IMG/VR virus record: IMGVR_UViG_3300005563_000033
Span: 1-64,000 of that record
Reading direction: 5' to 3' (one strand)
Source: a virus
DNA: 64,000 nt
Position numbers and translations under genes: made by a program. Positions 48,448 to 58,558 of this stretch are shown piece by piece. Positions within the stretch are counted from its first letter, which is position 1, and each line of letters begins with the position of its first letter. Below the pieces are notes generated by a model that was not told the DNA's origin, searched no databases, and saw only the letters and a program-made list of their open reading frames with translations.

Positions 48448-48671
48448 TGGGAGAATTGACGCGAAAAATAGAAAACTGGGAGCATTATTGGAATGTTTGC
48501 AAGACCAGACCGGATTTGAAGGAATTTAAAGACTTGCTGCACGTGAATGCCAATATGCCCCATATGAAAATTGGAGAAAACTTAATCAGTACCAAGGACG
48601 GAAACAAAACATTTAATCAACTGGTAAAAGAATTAGCGCCTAAAAATGATAGCGAAGCCAATAACATATAA
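48447..48671 (+). CDS. small hypothetical protein (74 aa)
   Basis: MGELTRKIENWEHYWNVCKT, helical, with DGNKTFNQLVKELAPKNDSE at the C-terminus. One base overlaps the 1325-aa gene and its end overlaps the GNAT-like gene by 26 bp. Unknown. Confidence 0.5.
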   Translation: MGELTRKIENWEHYWNVCKTRPDLKEFKDLLHVNANMPHMKIGENLISTKDGNKTFNQLVKELAPKNDSEANNI

Positions 48672-49074
48672 GGAATTCGAAATGGCCATTAAAACGGTCT
48701 TTGAGGGCGATAAAGATGCCGTTGCCTTATATGACCCAAAGGCAACTATTGAAAGCGTTGACGACATTATAAGAGATGTAGTATTAAAGGTCCGTACATA
48801 TGAAAATGCCATTTACAAGGGGATTTTTGAAAAAGGTAAATTGATCGGCTATTATGTCTATGAAGACAATTCCCTTGTGAGTTTCGGCCTTAATCCACAA
48901 TACAGGATAAGGAATTATTTAAGAGAATTTTTCGGCATCATTAAAAAGGAATTATCTAAGCCATTTTTTTGTGTGTTACACAGCAGGAATTTGAGGGGAG
49001 TTAAATGGCTAAGAAAAATGGGCATGGAAATAAATGACTCAAACCCTTTACAAACACAATTAATATATAAATAA
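48646..49074 (+). CDS. GNAT-like acyltransferase fold protein (142 aa)
   Basis: The C-terminal half, SFGLNPQYRIRNYLREFFGI then FCVLHSRNLRGVKWLRKMGM, has the GNAT pattern (beta4-alpha3 with an atypical pyrophosphate loop, then N..a...y.k.GF-like ending). T7-like phages carry a similar small GNAT-fold protein among internal virion proteins. Possibly a structural use of the fold. ATG at 48646 overlaps the preceding gene; the ATG at 48682 is an alternative. Confidence 0.6.
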   Translation: MIAKPITYKEFEMAIKTVFEGDKDAVALYDPKATIESVDDIIRDVVLKVRTYENAIYKGIFEKGKLIGYYVYEDNSLVSFGLNPQYRIRNYLREFFGIIKKELSKPFFCVLHSRNLRGVKWLRKMGMEINDSNPLQTQLIYK

Positions 49075-49075
49075 A

Positions 49076-49744
49076 ATGCCCGTATCGGCCATCAGCAGTA
49101 TGTTTTCCAAAACCCTTCAGACGGGAGCCGGGGTATTGCAAACCGGCTTCGGGTTGTTTGGAATGCACAAGAACCAAAAGGCGTTGGATGCGCTGTCCAA
49201 TCCCATGTACACCCCGAGTAGGGCCATTGCAGACTATTACAGTGCGGCAAAAAGTAGGTATGATGCAGGGCCGTATAATTCTAACTATTACCAGCAAGCT
49301 GAAAAAAATACTGGACGCGGCTTAGCTACGGGGATTAATGCGCTAGTCGATAGACGCTCCTCTGGTAATGTGGCCGGATTGGTACAAGGAGCCGAAGATC
49401 AATTACAAAAAGCAGGTGTACAGGCAGAGGCCATGCAAAGCAGAAATTTAGCCCAATTAGGACAAGCAGCAGGCGCTAAGGCGGGCGATGAACGGTACGC
49501 ATTTGGTGTCAACCAAGAGGCTCCTTTTGAACGTAAATATGGGGAGTTAAGCCAGCGGTTACAAAATTCAAGAGCCTTGTTTAATTCCGGAGTTAGTAAT
49601 TTGTTTGGCGGGTTAACGGGCGGCGGCGGTCAGGGTCTTGGGGGTATAATGAATCTACCGGGTGCTTTAAGAGGAACCAGCGGGCTATCGGGGGCAACGA
49701 ATCCATACACACCTTCTTATTCAAATAGTCAATTCAACGATTAA
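49076..49744 (+). CDS. internal virion protein-like (222 aa)
   Basis: Gly/Ala/Gln-rich with helices and a Gly-rich tail (GGLTGGGGQGLGGIMNLP). N-terminal SMFSKTLQTGAGVLQTGFGL resembles ejection proteins that insert into membranes. Directly followed (1-bp overlap) by the 467-aa gene and the 2135-aa gene, like T7 gp14-gp15-gp16 ordering. Homology not shown. Confidence 0.5.
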   Translation: MPVSAISSMFSKTLQTGAGVLQTGFGLFGMHKNQKALDALSNPMYTPSRAIADYYSAAKSRYDAGPYNSNYYQQAEKNTGRGLATGINALVDRRSSGNVAGLVQGAEDQLQKAGVQAEAMQSRNLAQLGQAAGAKAGDERYAFGVNQEAPFERKYGELSQRLQNSRALFNSGVSNLFGGLTGGGGQGLGGIMNLPGALRGTSGLSGATNPYTPSYSNSQFND

Positions 49745-51147
49745 TGGCCAAACGTTTTCATATACCTACTGTTGGTAATGTGGCTGCCGGAGCCGTGGTG
49801 TTTAATCCGCACTATGACAACATGGCCCGTCAAATGCAGATGCACCAACTGGCCAAAGATCAGGCATTGGGTCAATACTACAGCAAGCTGGAAAATAGCA
49901 TCAATCCGGCAGGCGTTAGGCAACAGGATATGGACGGATGGCAGAAAAAACTACAGGATTGGCAAGCGTTTGCTATCGAAAATAGACAAGCTCTTATTAA
50001 TCCCAACCTAGACAGAGGGCAGGCCATGCGTAGGTTCGGAGCCATGCACCAAGACCTTTTGGGAGATATTCAAAAATCAAAGGCGGCCGCTGCTACAGAA
50101 AGGGCCGTTCAGCCGCTTTTTCTTGACCCGAAAAGAAGGGCTTTAACTACCAATAAAGACCTAGAATACGGACACCGGCTAAGTGCTTCTATTTATGATC
50201 CACAGCATTACAAAGACGATGGAGTCACACCCATAGCACCGGAAGATTTTTCTTTTAACGCGGCCCCTTATGATGTAAACAAACAGAGAACTACCAATAT
50301 TGAATTAACGAGGGGATTGAAGCAAGAAAAAACATATGGTAAGGGGAAGGTAAATGAAGCAGAACTAAAAGATTATGTGCCTTTTACGTTAAAGCATTCG
50401 CCCCAAAACCTACGGGTTATTGGTGATCGGATGGCATCTTTGTATGGGAGTGGGGATCATGGAGACAAGTCCATCCAACAGTATTATGACAACTTCCCTG
50501 TAGACGCCGCCGCTCATGAGCAATTGGATAAAGCCTATCGTTCGGTCTATCCAGAAGATAAAGACGGCATTGGAACGGACCCCAAAAAATTGGCTATGGC
50601 CCATGCTATCCAATTAAACTCCCAAGAAACACAAGGGACAGAGATAAAAGGCTGGTCTCGACCACCACAAGGCCGTCAATTGAGTCAAACCAAGCAAGCA
50701 CAACAGGATATGGCTAACTGGATAAATGGATTCTCAACAGCCATAAAGAACGGGGATGAGGGAGAAATGAACCGGTACGGGGACCTTTTATATGGCGGGA
50801 AAGGGCAGAGCAAGTATCAAGGATTAGAGAAAGGGCCGGTTGAAACTGGTAATCCACCCGGGCTACACCTAATAGAAAATATTAAGCCAGGGGTTAGTAT
50901 TATCCATCAGGATCAGGTTTTCAACCCCACTAAGGGTATTTATGAACCGCAGACCTTACGAGAACAATTAGACCCGAACGACCCGGCACTGGCAGATAAA
51001 CTAGGGAGAATTTATCAAATGCATATGGGAAGTTCTTCCCCGATGAAGAATGTTCTTTTGAAAAGCGCCGTCAATCAACCGCCGCCCCCTAGCACGAAAC
51101 CCGCTCCCGTAACACCCGAAAAAGACCCATTAGGACTATTTAAATAA
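49744..51147 (+). CDS. possible internal/ejection protein (467 aa)
   Basis: Charged Gln/Lys/Asp-rich protein without signal or membrane segment; contains DNMARQMQMHQLAKDQALGQ near the N-terminus and a Pro-rich C-terminus. Overlaps both neighbours by 1 bp, indicating coupled expression with the small upstream and giant downstream proteins. Confidence 0.5.
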   Translation: MAKRFHIPTVGNVAAGAVVFNPHYDNMARQMQMHQLAKDQALGQYYSKLENSINPAGVRQQDMDGWQKKLQDWQAFAIENRQALINPNLDRGQAMRRFGAMHQDLLGDIQKSKAAAATERAVQPLFLDPKRRALTTNKDLEYGHRLSASIYDPQHYKDDGVTPIAPEDFSFNAAPYDVNKQRTTNIELTRGLKQEKTYGKGKVNEAELKDYVPFTLKHSPQNLRVIGDRMASLYGSGDHGDKSIQQYYDNFPVDAAAHEQLDKAYRSVYPEDKDGIGTDPKKLAMAHAIQLNSQETQGTEIKGWSRPPQGRQLSQTKQAQQDMANWINGFSTAIKNGDEGEMNRYGDLLYGGKGQSKYQGLEKGPVETGNPPGLHLIENIKPGVSIIHQDQVFNPTKGIYEPQTLREQLDPNDPALADKLGRIYQMHMGSSSPMKNVLLKSAVNQPPPPSTKPAPVTPEKDPLGLFK

Positions 51148-54100
51148 TGCCTGTAAATAAATACGATATACCAACCTTTGCTTCTCGAATAAAAGAGAAA
51201 TACCCCCAATATAAGGATGTTAATGATACAACGTTAACTAAGGCTATCGTAGACAAGCATCCAGAATATAGAGAGGCGGTTGACTTGTCTGGACTCGACA
51301 AACAGACTTCGCCCGTCGATCAAGGTATTGACAAAACCACGAACAAGGTTAACCAATCTATCCAATTCAATGGGACTTTCCAGCCGGATTTAGAGGGTGA
51401 AAAGAACGGCGTTTATACCAATGACCCCGATTACCAGAAGCAAAAGGCCGACTTCGTAAGCAAGATCATGACGGATCAACAAGGGCGACTACTTTATCCC
51501 GAACAGGATACCAAGGGGAACTGGGTAAACTATTATACCAAAGAGCCTATTGTAAACTTTGATCCACACGAAATGAGGGGGAAAATACTGCAAGTTCCCC
51601 ATGAATATCTCCCGGCAACAGGTGGTAAAAAGTTCATCACCCCCGTTTATAATCAAAAGACAGGAAGTTACGACTTCCCGGATGTGCAAACACCAGATGT
51701 GCCGCATCAAGAAACGCTACCAGAAGCAACCGTTTATGGAGGTAAAAAAGGAAATGGAGAATCTCCTGAATTACAAGGGCTCTCACCTGAAGTAAATTCT
51801 ATACTTGATGAATCCGGCAAACAGGGGGGGCAATTTTCGCAGATTCTAAAAAAGAACCCATCATTAGCGCAAGATATAGACAAAACGCTGAAAAAATACG
51901 GCGAACCTTATGTCCAATCCCTTAAAACAGGTAGTGAAGCGATGAGCAATGTCCTTCAAAAAACTGTAGAGGATAAGTTTGATCTGAATAAACCATTGCC
52001 ACAAGACGTTGACCCGGCTATCTTAAATGGGCATTTGAATGTCTTAAATAACTTTGAGAAAAACAGGAAACAATTTGAGGATACGCAGAAAGAACTACAA
52101 AGACAGGCAGATTTAATAGCCGACAAAGCAAAAAGGACCGGGCAGCCGATTGCTCAACAGGATGTAGATATATTGAATCAAAAATCTGCTAAAAATACAG
52201 CCAATTGGAATGAATATACCAAGGCAGTTAAATATGCGCAGAACTTTGTAGAACAACCGGCTGTAAAAAACTATTTGGATGAATTTAAAAAACGGCAATC
52301 CGGCCTTCAATTATTGGATGAAGTTCGGCAAAGAACCTTCCCAAGTGATATAAACAAGGAAATAAAACAAGATGAATACGACCGAAAAGCCATTGAGGGG
52401 AATCTAAATGCCTGGGATTACGCGAAAACATTCATGGGTAAGGCCGGTGCTGGTATTTCTAATATAGGGGAATCTGTTTTAAAAGCCGCTCCTAGCGTAG
52501 TTACAGGCGGCGCACTAAGATGGTCTCCGGAAGGGGAAGCCAAGATAGAAAGTCTTAATAATGGGGCACAACAATTTTTATCAGCCAATCTCCCGTCTAT
52601 TTCCCAAGAAGCATTACAAGAAATGGACAAGCGGGGAATGGGGCATTTGATTGATGATATAAGCTCTACCTTGGGAGGATTTGCGCCTTATATTATTCCG
52701 GGCGCAGCAGGAGAAGGGTTAGGGGCTAAAGCAGCTACGTTTGCGACTGCCTTAGCAGAAAGTGTTCCTACGGTTCGAAAAGAGGCCGAAAAAGCTGGCT
52801 TAACCGGAGCAGCTTACAATACCTTCATTACGGCCAAGCCTTTGATTAATGCGGCCTTTATGACCTTACTGCCCAATGTGAAATTTGCCAAAGGATTCGA
52901 TAATGATCTAGCTAAATCTATTGTAAATGGGGAATTTAATAGCCCGAAACGATTCTTGTTGAATATGGCATCCAAAGCATTGAAAGACCCTAGCGACATT
53001 GCCCACTTGCAGGCTATGTTATCCGGAACCGAAATAGGAAACAATTTGGTCAATCAAATTACCAATGCCATCCAAAAGGGTCAGGATATTGACAGAGGCA
53101 TTAGCAGAAAAGAAGGACTACCCGTTGACTATTCGAATATAATCAATCCCAGACAGACGGCAGTTATGGCATTGGCTGGTAAAGTGCTGGAAACAATCCC
53201 GACCCTTAAAAATGCTATAGGAGATCGGATAGCCGGAAAAGATATTGCCGAAACGTACAACCATATTCAAAGTAATATAGTCGAACTAGCTGCCCATAAC
53301 TTAGATGGCGTAAGCAAGCAAGTGGACGCCTTAGTGAAGAAAGACCCCGGTAATATATATGCGCAACACCTCAAAAATACGTTACAAGATTTTGCTTATG
53401 CCAAAGCGCATATGCCGGAAGGATTAAATGAGGATCAGCAAGCGGCTATCTTTTCACTTCAGCAAGAAACTTCCAAGGCACAACGGCAACTATCAACTGC
53501 TGACCCCATGTATCAACCTCACCTGCAAAAAATGGTAGAGGAATACAATAAACAAATTGGAGATATCATAAAGAATCCTAATAAAGCTATCGACTATTTA
53601 AAAGATTCTCATAAAGATTTGCAGGAACAAATTTTATCACCTCAAACAGAACAAAATGGCAAAGAAACCGAAGCCAATGCCCAAGCCGAAGGGGTATTAA
53701 GCCAACCAGAAGGCGAAGCTAAGGAAGTAGCTGCAAAATCGCCTTCTTATCTTCTTTCCAGACATGCGGATACAAAAAAAGACGAAGAGGGGAAAGTGAG
53801 CGGACCGAACCAGCATCCATTGTCCGAGATGGGTAAAAAAGATGCCGACGACTTGGCGACTGAAGTGCAAATGCAAGCAGATAAAACCGGCATTCCTATT
53901 ACTAAAATCGTTCACTCCGGGTTAGAGAGATCAGCGGAAACAGCCAATAGAGTGGCAAACAGGGTAAAGGCTCGCACTGTGAGTGATCCTGATTTAAACA
54001 CATGGGCTAATGGAGATTTCGACAATATTTCAGACCAAGAGTGGAAGGATGTACAAGCATGGTATGGAGAGCATCCTGACGAAGTAGTTTACGATGGGCC

Positions 54101-57100
54101 TATTGAAAAATTCAAAGGGTGGAAATTGGATGAATCCTTAAATCAATATGCCAACAGAACAATTGGAGCGCATGCTAAATACGAAGGCGAACCGGCCAGT
54201 ACCCTATTAATCGACCATAGCAATAACATGATGGTCATGGATGCTTATCGTAAAAATGGTGGCAAATGGGATAAAAAGGCTATCCAATATTATCTGAATG
54301 CCGAAAAGCCGGAACCGGCATCCTTAGTGAAAGGAGAAAAGCCAAAGATCACCATATCGACACCAAATATTGTTAACGTAAAATTGAAAGAAAATCCAAT
54401 TATTGACTTAAATAATGAAAACCATGTATCTAGTGTTATAAAAACACAATGGGATGCCGTAAATGAAGGTAAGCTATTGGATAATGAGGGAAGTTCTATA
54501 CAAGGGCCAAATAACGGCATCGCATCTAATGGGCTTGAAAATTTGACAGATAAAACATGGGGACACGGATCGGATAGGTTGACTGTAAAAGACAGTCTAA
54601 AAGCATTACAGAGTTTGATGTCAGGTGGTAAATTCACAGGGTGGTTTGGGAAAATAAAAGAACCGGAAGGCGGGATGAATGTTCGTGATTATGGGGCTAA
54701 ATTTGTAGTGGCTACGGATGATGTAGAAGCCATACATGGAGAGAAAGGAACAGGTAAGTTAAATCCTAAAGAAGTTGAGATAATATTGAATGATCAATTA
54801 TCTCCTTTTGGCCAATCGCTAAAAAATGAGTACCCTGAATTTACTATTAAAGATTATAATGGGAAAGAATTTAAACAAATAAAACCAAAAGAAAATGTAT
54901 CAGTCGGACAAACAGCGCCGCTGGGCACACACGAAAACGGGGACGGAGGCACTGGGAGGACCAGCGAAAGTAGCGGAGTGGGACCAAGCCAGCAAGGGGA
55001 AGGACCTGCCGGAAACGGCCCCAAAAAAGAAGAAGATACGGGTCAAAAAGAAAAGCCAGTAAGCGACGAACTGCCTTTCATTGAAGAAGAAGGAGACAAT
55101 GAGTTTACCAGCACCAAAAATGAAGTAACCAAGCAGAAAGTAGAAGACTCTGGACTCAGGCCAGCAATGGAAGAAGCCGCTAGGGATTTTGGTAGTGTGT
55201 GGAAAGATGCCCAAAAGAAACTAAGTAAGGGTTTTGACATTGAAGGACTACTGAAGGGATTAGCCAAAAAGCCAAGGGCTGTGACTGACCTTGAAAACGC
55301 TATGATCCTTTTTCATCAAAACGTAAAAGAGGCGCAATTGGATGCCGCTAATAAGGAATTGGATCAGGCCAGAAAAGATGGCGACCGGGATAAATGGAAT
55401 GAAGCCTATGGAACGAGAGCAAGATTGTTAGACGACTTGCAAGATATTTATGACGTAGATAAGTCTATCGGTCGTGAAACGGCTAGAGGTTTGAATGCGC
55501 GGAAAATGATGGCAGACCGTAGGTTTTCGTTGGTGAATATGCAAATGGAGAAGCGGGCGGCAGGCGGCGGTGAACCATTAACCGAAAAACAAACGGAAGA
55601 GGTTCAAAAACAATATGAGGCTATAAAACAGGCTAAAGAGGCTCTTGATGCAAGAGTATCTGAATTGGAAAAAGAGAATGTCAGATTGAAGGCAGAAAAA
55701 TCCGTTCAGGGCCAACGGGGAACAGGCGGTCGTACGAAGAAAACAAAAGAGCAATACGCTCAGGACAGGAAAGATATTGTCCAAAAAATGAGGGATGATC
55801 TACTTAAAGCGGCCAAAGGCGGAGAAGGTTTAACCTCATCCATTCCCTTGGCGGCCCAATTGAAGGCCATTGCTCCGCACGTAAAAAAATTAGTCGAAAG
55901 TTTCATAGAGCAGGGTATTGATAAACTGGAAGATATTACCAAGGGGATTCATGATCTTTTAAGTCCTTCCATTCCTGAGTTAGAAGAAAGGCATATTCAT
56001 GACCTGATTGCCGGTGAATTCAATGAGCCCAAACCTAAATCCGGCACACCTTCAAAGGCACAACAGATAAAAGAAGAGGCTAAGGTACAAAAGTATAGAG
56101 CAACCGATCCAGTATTAATGAAAGCTCAGGCCGAATATGAAAAAGCAAAAGAAACATTCTTACAAAATATAAAGAAGGATCAACTTAAGGCCAGAACCGG
56201 ACTTCAAAAGATACAGGATGCTTTCCTTAAATATGAACGCTTTGCAAAGCTATCCAACCCTATTACCCTTGGCAAACTGTCAATGGCGGCGCTCACTAGA
56301 CTATCCACCACTCCCCTAGAAGAAGGCGTAGGCGCTGTTTATTCTAAATTGCTGCCAGGATTAGCCGCCAAAGCTCCGGGCGAAGCTGGCGCTAATGTAA
56401 AGGCATTGGCTAAAGGGTATAAAGCAGCTTTCATGAGAGGGTTGGATGATGCGGCAACCGTTGTAAAAGGTGGTAAAACAGATATAGAAGCCGTCTACGG
56501 AAAGAAGGGATATTTACCCCCCGAAGCCATAGATTTCTTCGGACAACTTCACAGTGCTATTAAAGCCCCGGTGAAAAGGTTTGCCTTTGAGCGGTCTTTC
56601 GAAAAGAGAATGGCCAATAATATTAAGAATGGGACGCCTATTGACGGAATGGTCGAGGCGCGTATTGCAGTGGAAGCCTATAAAGACGCCCAACGATCTA
56701 TATTCATGCAAGATAATGCCGTATCTCGCGGGTGGTCGATGTTGATAAATGGGCTGGAAAGAACGGATACGCCGGGCGGCAAAGAATTGGCAACGGCTAT
56801 GCAGTGGCTAATCCCGTTTGTGAAAGTGCCTACCAATATCGTAGGAGAGACGGTATCGCATGTAGCCGGACCTGAAATAGCATTGGCTAAAGTGCTTCAT
56901 GCCGGATTGACGAAAGGGCTTAAAAATTTGTCACAAGATGAAGCAGAAATGATCTTACGTAACCTTAAAAAAGGAACCATAGGACACGGAGCATTGATGT
57001 TGGGTTATTTGAATCCACAAGCATTTGGAGGGTATTACCAAAAGTATGAAAAACGAGACCCGGAAGATGTAAAATTCGGAGCGGCAAAACTTTTTGGAGT

Positions 57101-57554
57101 GAAAATACCTGCTTGGATGCTAGAAGCTCCTATACTCCAGACTATGCAATTGGGGGCAACCGTTAGACGTGTTAAAGACACAATGGTAAAGGGCCAGCCC
57201 AAAGGAATAGGAGAAGGGATGTGGGCTGGTGGGCTTGGGTTATTGGAACATGAACCCTTAATAGATGAGCCAGTAAGATTAGGCGAAATGTTGGGTAAGA
57301 GCAATGAAAGGCAGTACTTCATGGGTGAATTAGCCAAAAGCACGTTGGTTCCCGCTGCGGCTGATTATGCGGCAAAGGTGAGTGATCCGCTGGATACAAG
57401 ACCAGTGGGAGAAAGATTAATGGACCCTGAAAACAAAAGAAAGCCGACTACTATACCAGAACATATTGAAAGTGCCATACCGGGATTGCGTGAAAATGTA
57501 GAAGAAAAAAAACCAGTACCGCACAAACAAAGACAACATAAACCAGCTAGTTGA
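51147..57554 (+). CDS. giant virion-associated multidomain protein with histidine-phosphatase domain (2135 aa)
   Basis: N-terminus has FASRIKEKYPQYKDVNDTTL (about 11-30), often seen in large phage polyvalent proteins. Residues ~865-1050 form a histidine phosphatase: SYLLSRHADTKKDEEGKV (catalytic RH near 870), SEMGKKDADDLATEV, HSGLERSAETANRVA and TLLIDHSNNMMVMDA with the second His. Another domain near 1110-1250 (NVRDYGAKFVVATDD, NPKEVEIILNDQ) is unassigned. A coiled coil lies near 1480-1520, and a C-terminal membrane-active-type segment (WLIPFVKVPTNIVGETVSHV near 1885). Probably packaged and injected with DNA. Confidence 0.68.
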   Translation: MPVNKYDIPTFASRIKEKYPQYKDVNDTTLTKAIVDKHPEYREAVDLSGLDKQTSPVDQGIDKTTNKVNQSIQFNGTFQPDLEGEKNGVYTNDPDYQKQKADFVSKIMTDQQGRLLYPEQDTKGNWVNYYTKEPIVNFDPHEMRGKILQVPHEYLPATGGKKFITPVYNQKTGSYDFPDVQTPDVPHQETLPEATVYGGKKGNGESPELQGLSPEVNSILDESGKQGGQFSQILKKNPSLAQDIDKTLKKYGEPYVQSLKTGSEAMSNVLQKTVEDKFDLNKPLPQDVDPAILNGHLNVLNNFEKNRKQFEDTQKELQRQADLIADKAKRTGQPIAQQDVDILNQKSAKNTANWNEYTKAVKYAQNFVEQPAVKNYLDEFKKRQSGLQLLDEVRQRTFPSDINKEIKQDEYDRKAIEGNLNAWDYAKTFMGKAGAGISNIGESVLKAAPSVVTGGALRWSPEGEAKIESLNNGAQQFLSANLPSISQEALQEMDKRGMGHLIDDISSTLGGFAPYIIPGAAGEGLGAKAATFATALAESVPTVRKEAEKAGLTGAAYNTFITAKPLINAAFMTLLPNVKFAKGFDNDLAKSIVNGEFNSPKRFLLNMASKALKDPSDIAHLQAMLSGTEIGNNLVNQITNAIQKGQDIDRGISRKEGLPVDYSNIINPRQTAVMALAGKVLETIPTLKNAIGDRIAGKDIAETYNHIQSNIVELAAHNLDGVSKQVDALVKKDPGNIYAQHLKNTLQDFAYAKAHMPEGLNEDQQAAIFSLQQETSKAQRQLSTADPMYQPHLQKMVEEYNKQIGDIIKNPNKAIDYLKDSHKDLQEQILSPQTEQNGKETEANAQAEGVLSQPEGEAKEVAAKSPSYLLSRHADTKKDEEGKVSGPNQHPLSEMGKKDADDLATEVQMQADKTGIPITKIVHSGLERSAETANRVANRVKARTVSDPDLNTWANGDFDNISDQEWKDVQAWYGEHPDEVVYDGPIEKFKGWKLDESLNQYANRTIGAHAKYEGEPASTLLIDHSNNMMVMDAYRKNGGKWDKKAIQYYLNAEKPEPASLVKGEKPKITISTPNIVNVKLKENPIIDLNNENHVSSVIKTQWDAVNEGKLLDNEGSSIQGPNNGIASNGLENLTDKTWGHGSDRLTVKDSLKALQSLMSGGKFTGWFGKIKEPEGGMNVRDYGAKFVVATDDVEAIHGEKGTGKLNPKEVEIILNDQLSPFGQSLKNEYPEFTIKDYNGKEFKQIKPKENVSVGQTAPLGTHENGDGGTGRTSESSGVGPSQQGEGPAGNGPKKEEDTGQKEKPVSDELPFIEEEGDNEFTSTKNEVTKQKVEDSGLRPAMEEAARDFGSVWKDAQKKLSKGFDIEGLLKGLAKKPRAVTDLENAMILFHQNVKEAQLDAANKELDQARKDGDRDKWNEAYGTRARLLDDLQDIYDVDKSIGRETARGLNARKMMADRRFSLVNMQMEKRAAGGGEPLTEKQTEEVQKQYEAIKQAKEALDARVSELEKENVRLKAEKSVQGQRGTGGRTKKTKEQYAQDRKDIVQKMRDDLLKAAKGGEGLTSSIPLAAQLKAIAPHVKKLVESFIEQGIDKLEDITKGIHDLLSPSIPELEERHIHDLIAGEFNEPKPKSGTPSKAQQIKEEAKVQKYRATDPVLMKAQAEYEKAKETFLQNIKKDQLKARTGLQKIQDAFLKYERFAKLSNPITLGKLSMAALTRLSTTPLEEGVGAVYSKLLPGLAAKAPGEAGANVKALAKGYKAAFMRGLDDAATVVKGGKTDIEAVYGKKGYLPPEAIDFFGQLHSAIKAPVKRFAFERSFEKRMANNIKNGTPIDGMVEARIAVEAYKDAQRSIFMQDNAVSRGWSMLINGLERTDTPGGKELATAMQWLIPFVKVPTNIVGETVSHVAGPEIALAKVLHAGLTKGLKNLSQDEAEMILRNLKKGTIGHGALMLGYLNPQAFGGYYQKYEKRDPEDVKFGAAKLFGVKIPAWMLEAPILQTMQLGATVRRVKDTMVKGQPKGIGEGMWAGGLGLLEHEPLIDEPVRLGEMLGKSNERQYFMGELAKSTLVPAAADYAAKVSDPLDTRPVGERLMDPENKRKPTTIPEHIESAIPGLRENVEEKKPVPHKQRQHKPAS

Positions 57555-58522
57555 GAAAGTATTATGCCATATTACCAAGTGAAGGAGGGGAAGTAGAAGA
57601 ACTACCAAAGACAGCGGCAACCCCATCCTTAGCGTCCTTGCCTACAATGGCTAATCCTATTGTCGCACCCGTTCCCGCTGCTGCACCTTCTTTGCCTATT
57701 AAAGCAGCTTCTATTCCGCCTGATAGAATACCGTTGCCCAATTTCAATGATGCAGCTTCAAGAGGAAATTACCTCAAACAATGGCAGGGGAAATACGGGA
57801 GCTTAGAGGGAAGAGGAGACACCGTTTTGAAAGTAAATGAAACTCCGAGAACAGGCTCGGCAACAGCTAAAGAAATTTCGGCTAAAGCAGCAGGTAAATA
57901 CGGCCTTGATCCGGCTTTATTGTATTCATCTGCTATGGAAGAGGGTATGAGTGGGCTTTTTAAAGACAAATCAGGAATTGATACCAAACATAGAAAACCC
58001 TCTGATTTTGGTTATCAGGATTATTACGGAGATAAAGAATATCCTATCGAAGGAAAGGAGAATTTTGGATTAAACACTTTTGCAGATAGGTTCCCGGATT
58101 TAGTGAAAAAAGGATATTTGAGTGCTGATTTTGCAAAGAACTTCAGAGGAGCAAAAAACGAAACCGGTGGTTTTTTGAGAAATGATTTCAAAAGCGTGGA
58201 TGCTGCTATGCAAGCTAAGGCAGCTATCATGAAATATCATTATGACGATATAGATTCATATGCGGCACATCGGGGGATAAAACTTTCTCCTAAAGCCAGA
58301 GATTTTTTTGCGCTTGCAGAATACAACGGAGGCGAAGGTACGGGGCATCAAATGCTAAATGATTATTACAATAACGGCCATTTAGAAGGAGACAAATTTT
58401 TGCAAGGACGACCGACAACCGGGAAGGGTCTAAAGGCTGACTCCTACAAGGCTGTGTATGACAATGTAGCCCGAAGACTGAGAATGCAAGAAGGACTTAA
58501 AAAAGAAGGATTATTTGACTAA
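57551..58522 (+). CDS. lysozyme-like/transglycosylase-type virion protein (323 aa)
   Basis: Residues ~110-310 look like a lysozyme-superfamily (SLT-like) fold: AKAAGKYGLDPALLYSSAME with a catalytic-type Glu, NFGLNTFADRFPDLVKKGYL and ALAEYNGGEGTGHQMLNDYY (the AxYNGG motif of transglycosylases). TTG start at 57551 overlaps the giant gene's TGA. The first ~60 residues are Pro/Ala-rich. It probably cuts peptidoglycan for DNA delivery; no signal peptide. Confidence 0.68.
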   Translation: MRKYYAILPSEGGEVEELPKTAATPSLASLPTMANPIVAPVPAAAPSLPIKAASIPPDRIPLPNFNDAASRGNYLKQWQGKYGSLEGRGDTVLKVNETPRTGSATAKEISAKAAGKYGLDPALLYSSAMEEGMSGLFKDKSGIDTKHRKPSDFGYQDYYGDKEYPIEGKENFGLNTFADRFPDLVKKGYLSADFAKNFRGAKNETGGFLRNDFKSVDAAMQAKAAIMKYHYDDIDSYAAHRGIKLSPKARDFFALAEYNGGEGTGHQMLNDYYNNGHLEGDKFLQGRPTTGKGLKADSYKAVYDNVARRLRMQEGLKKEGLFD

Positions 58523-58558
58523 TATAACCATTTTCATTAATTTTAACAAACCAATAAA

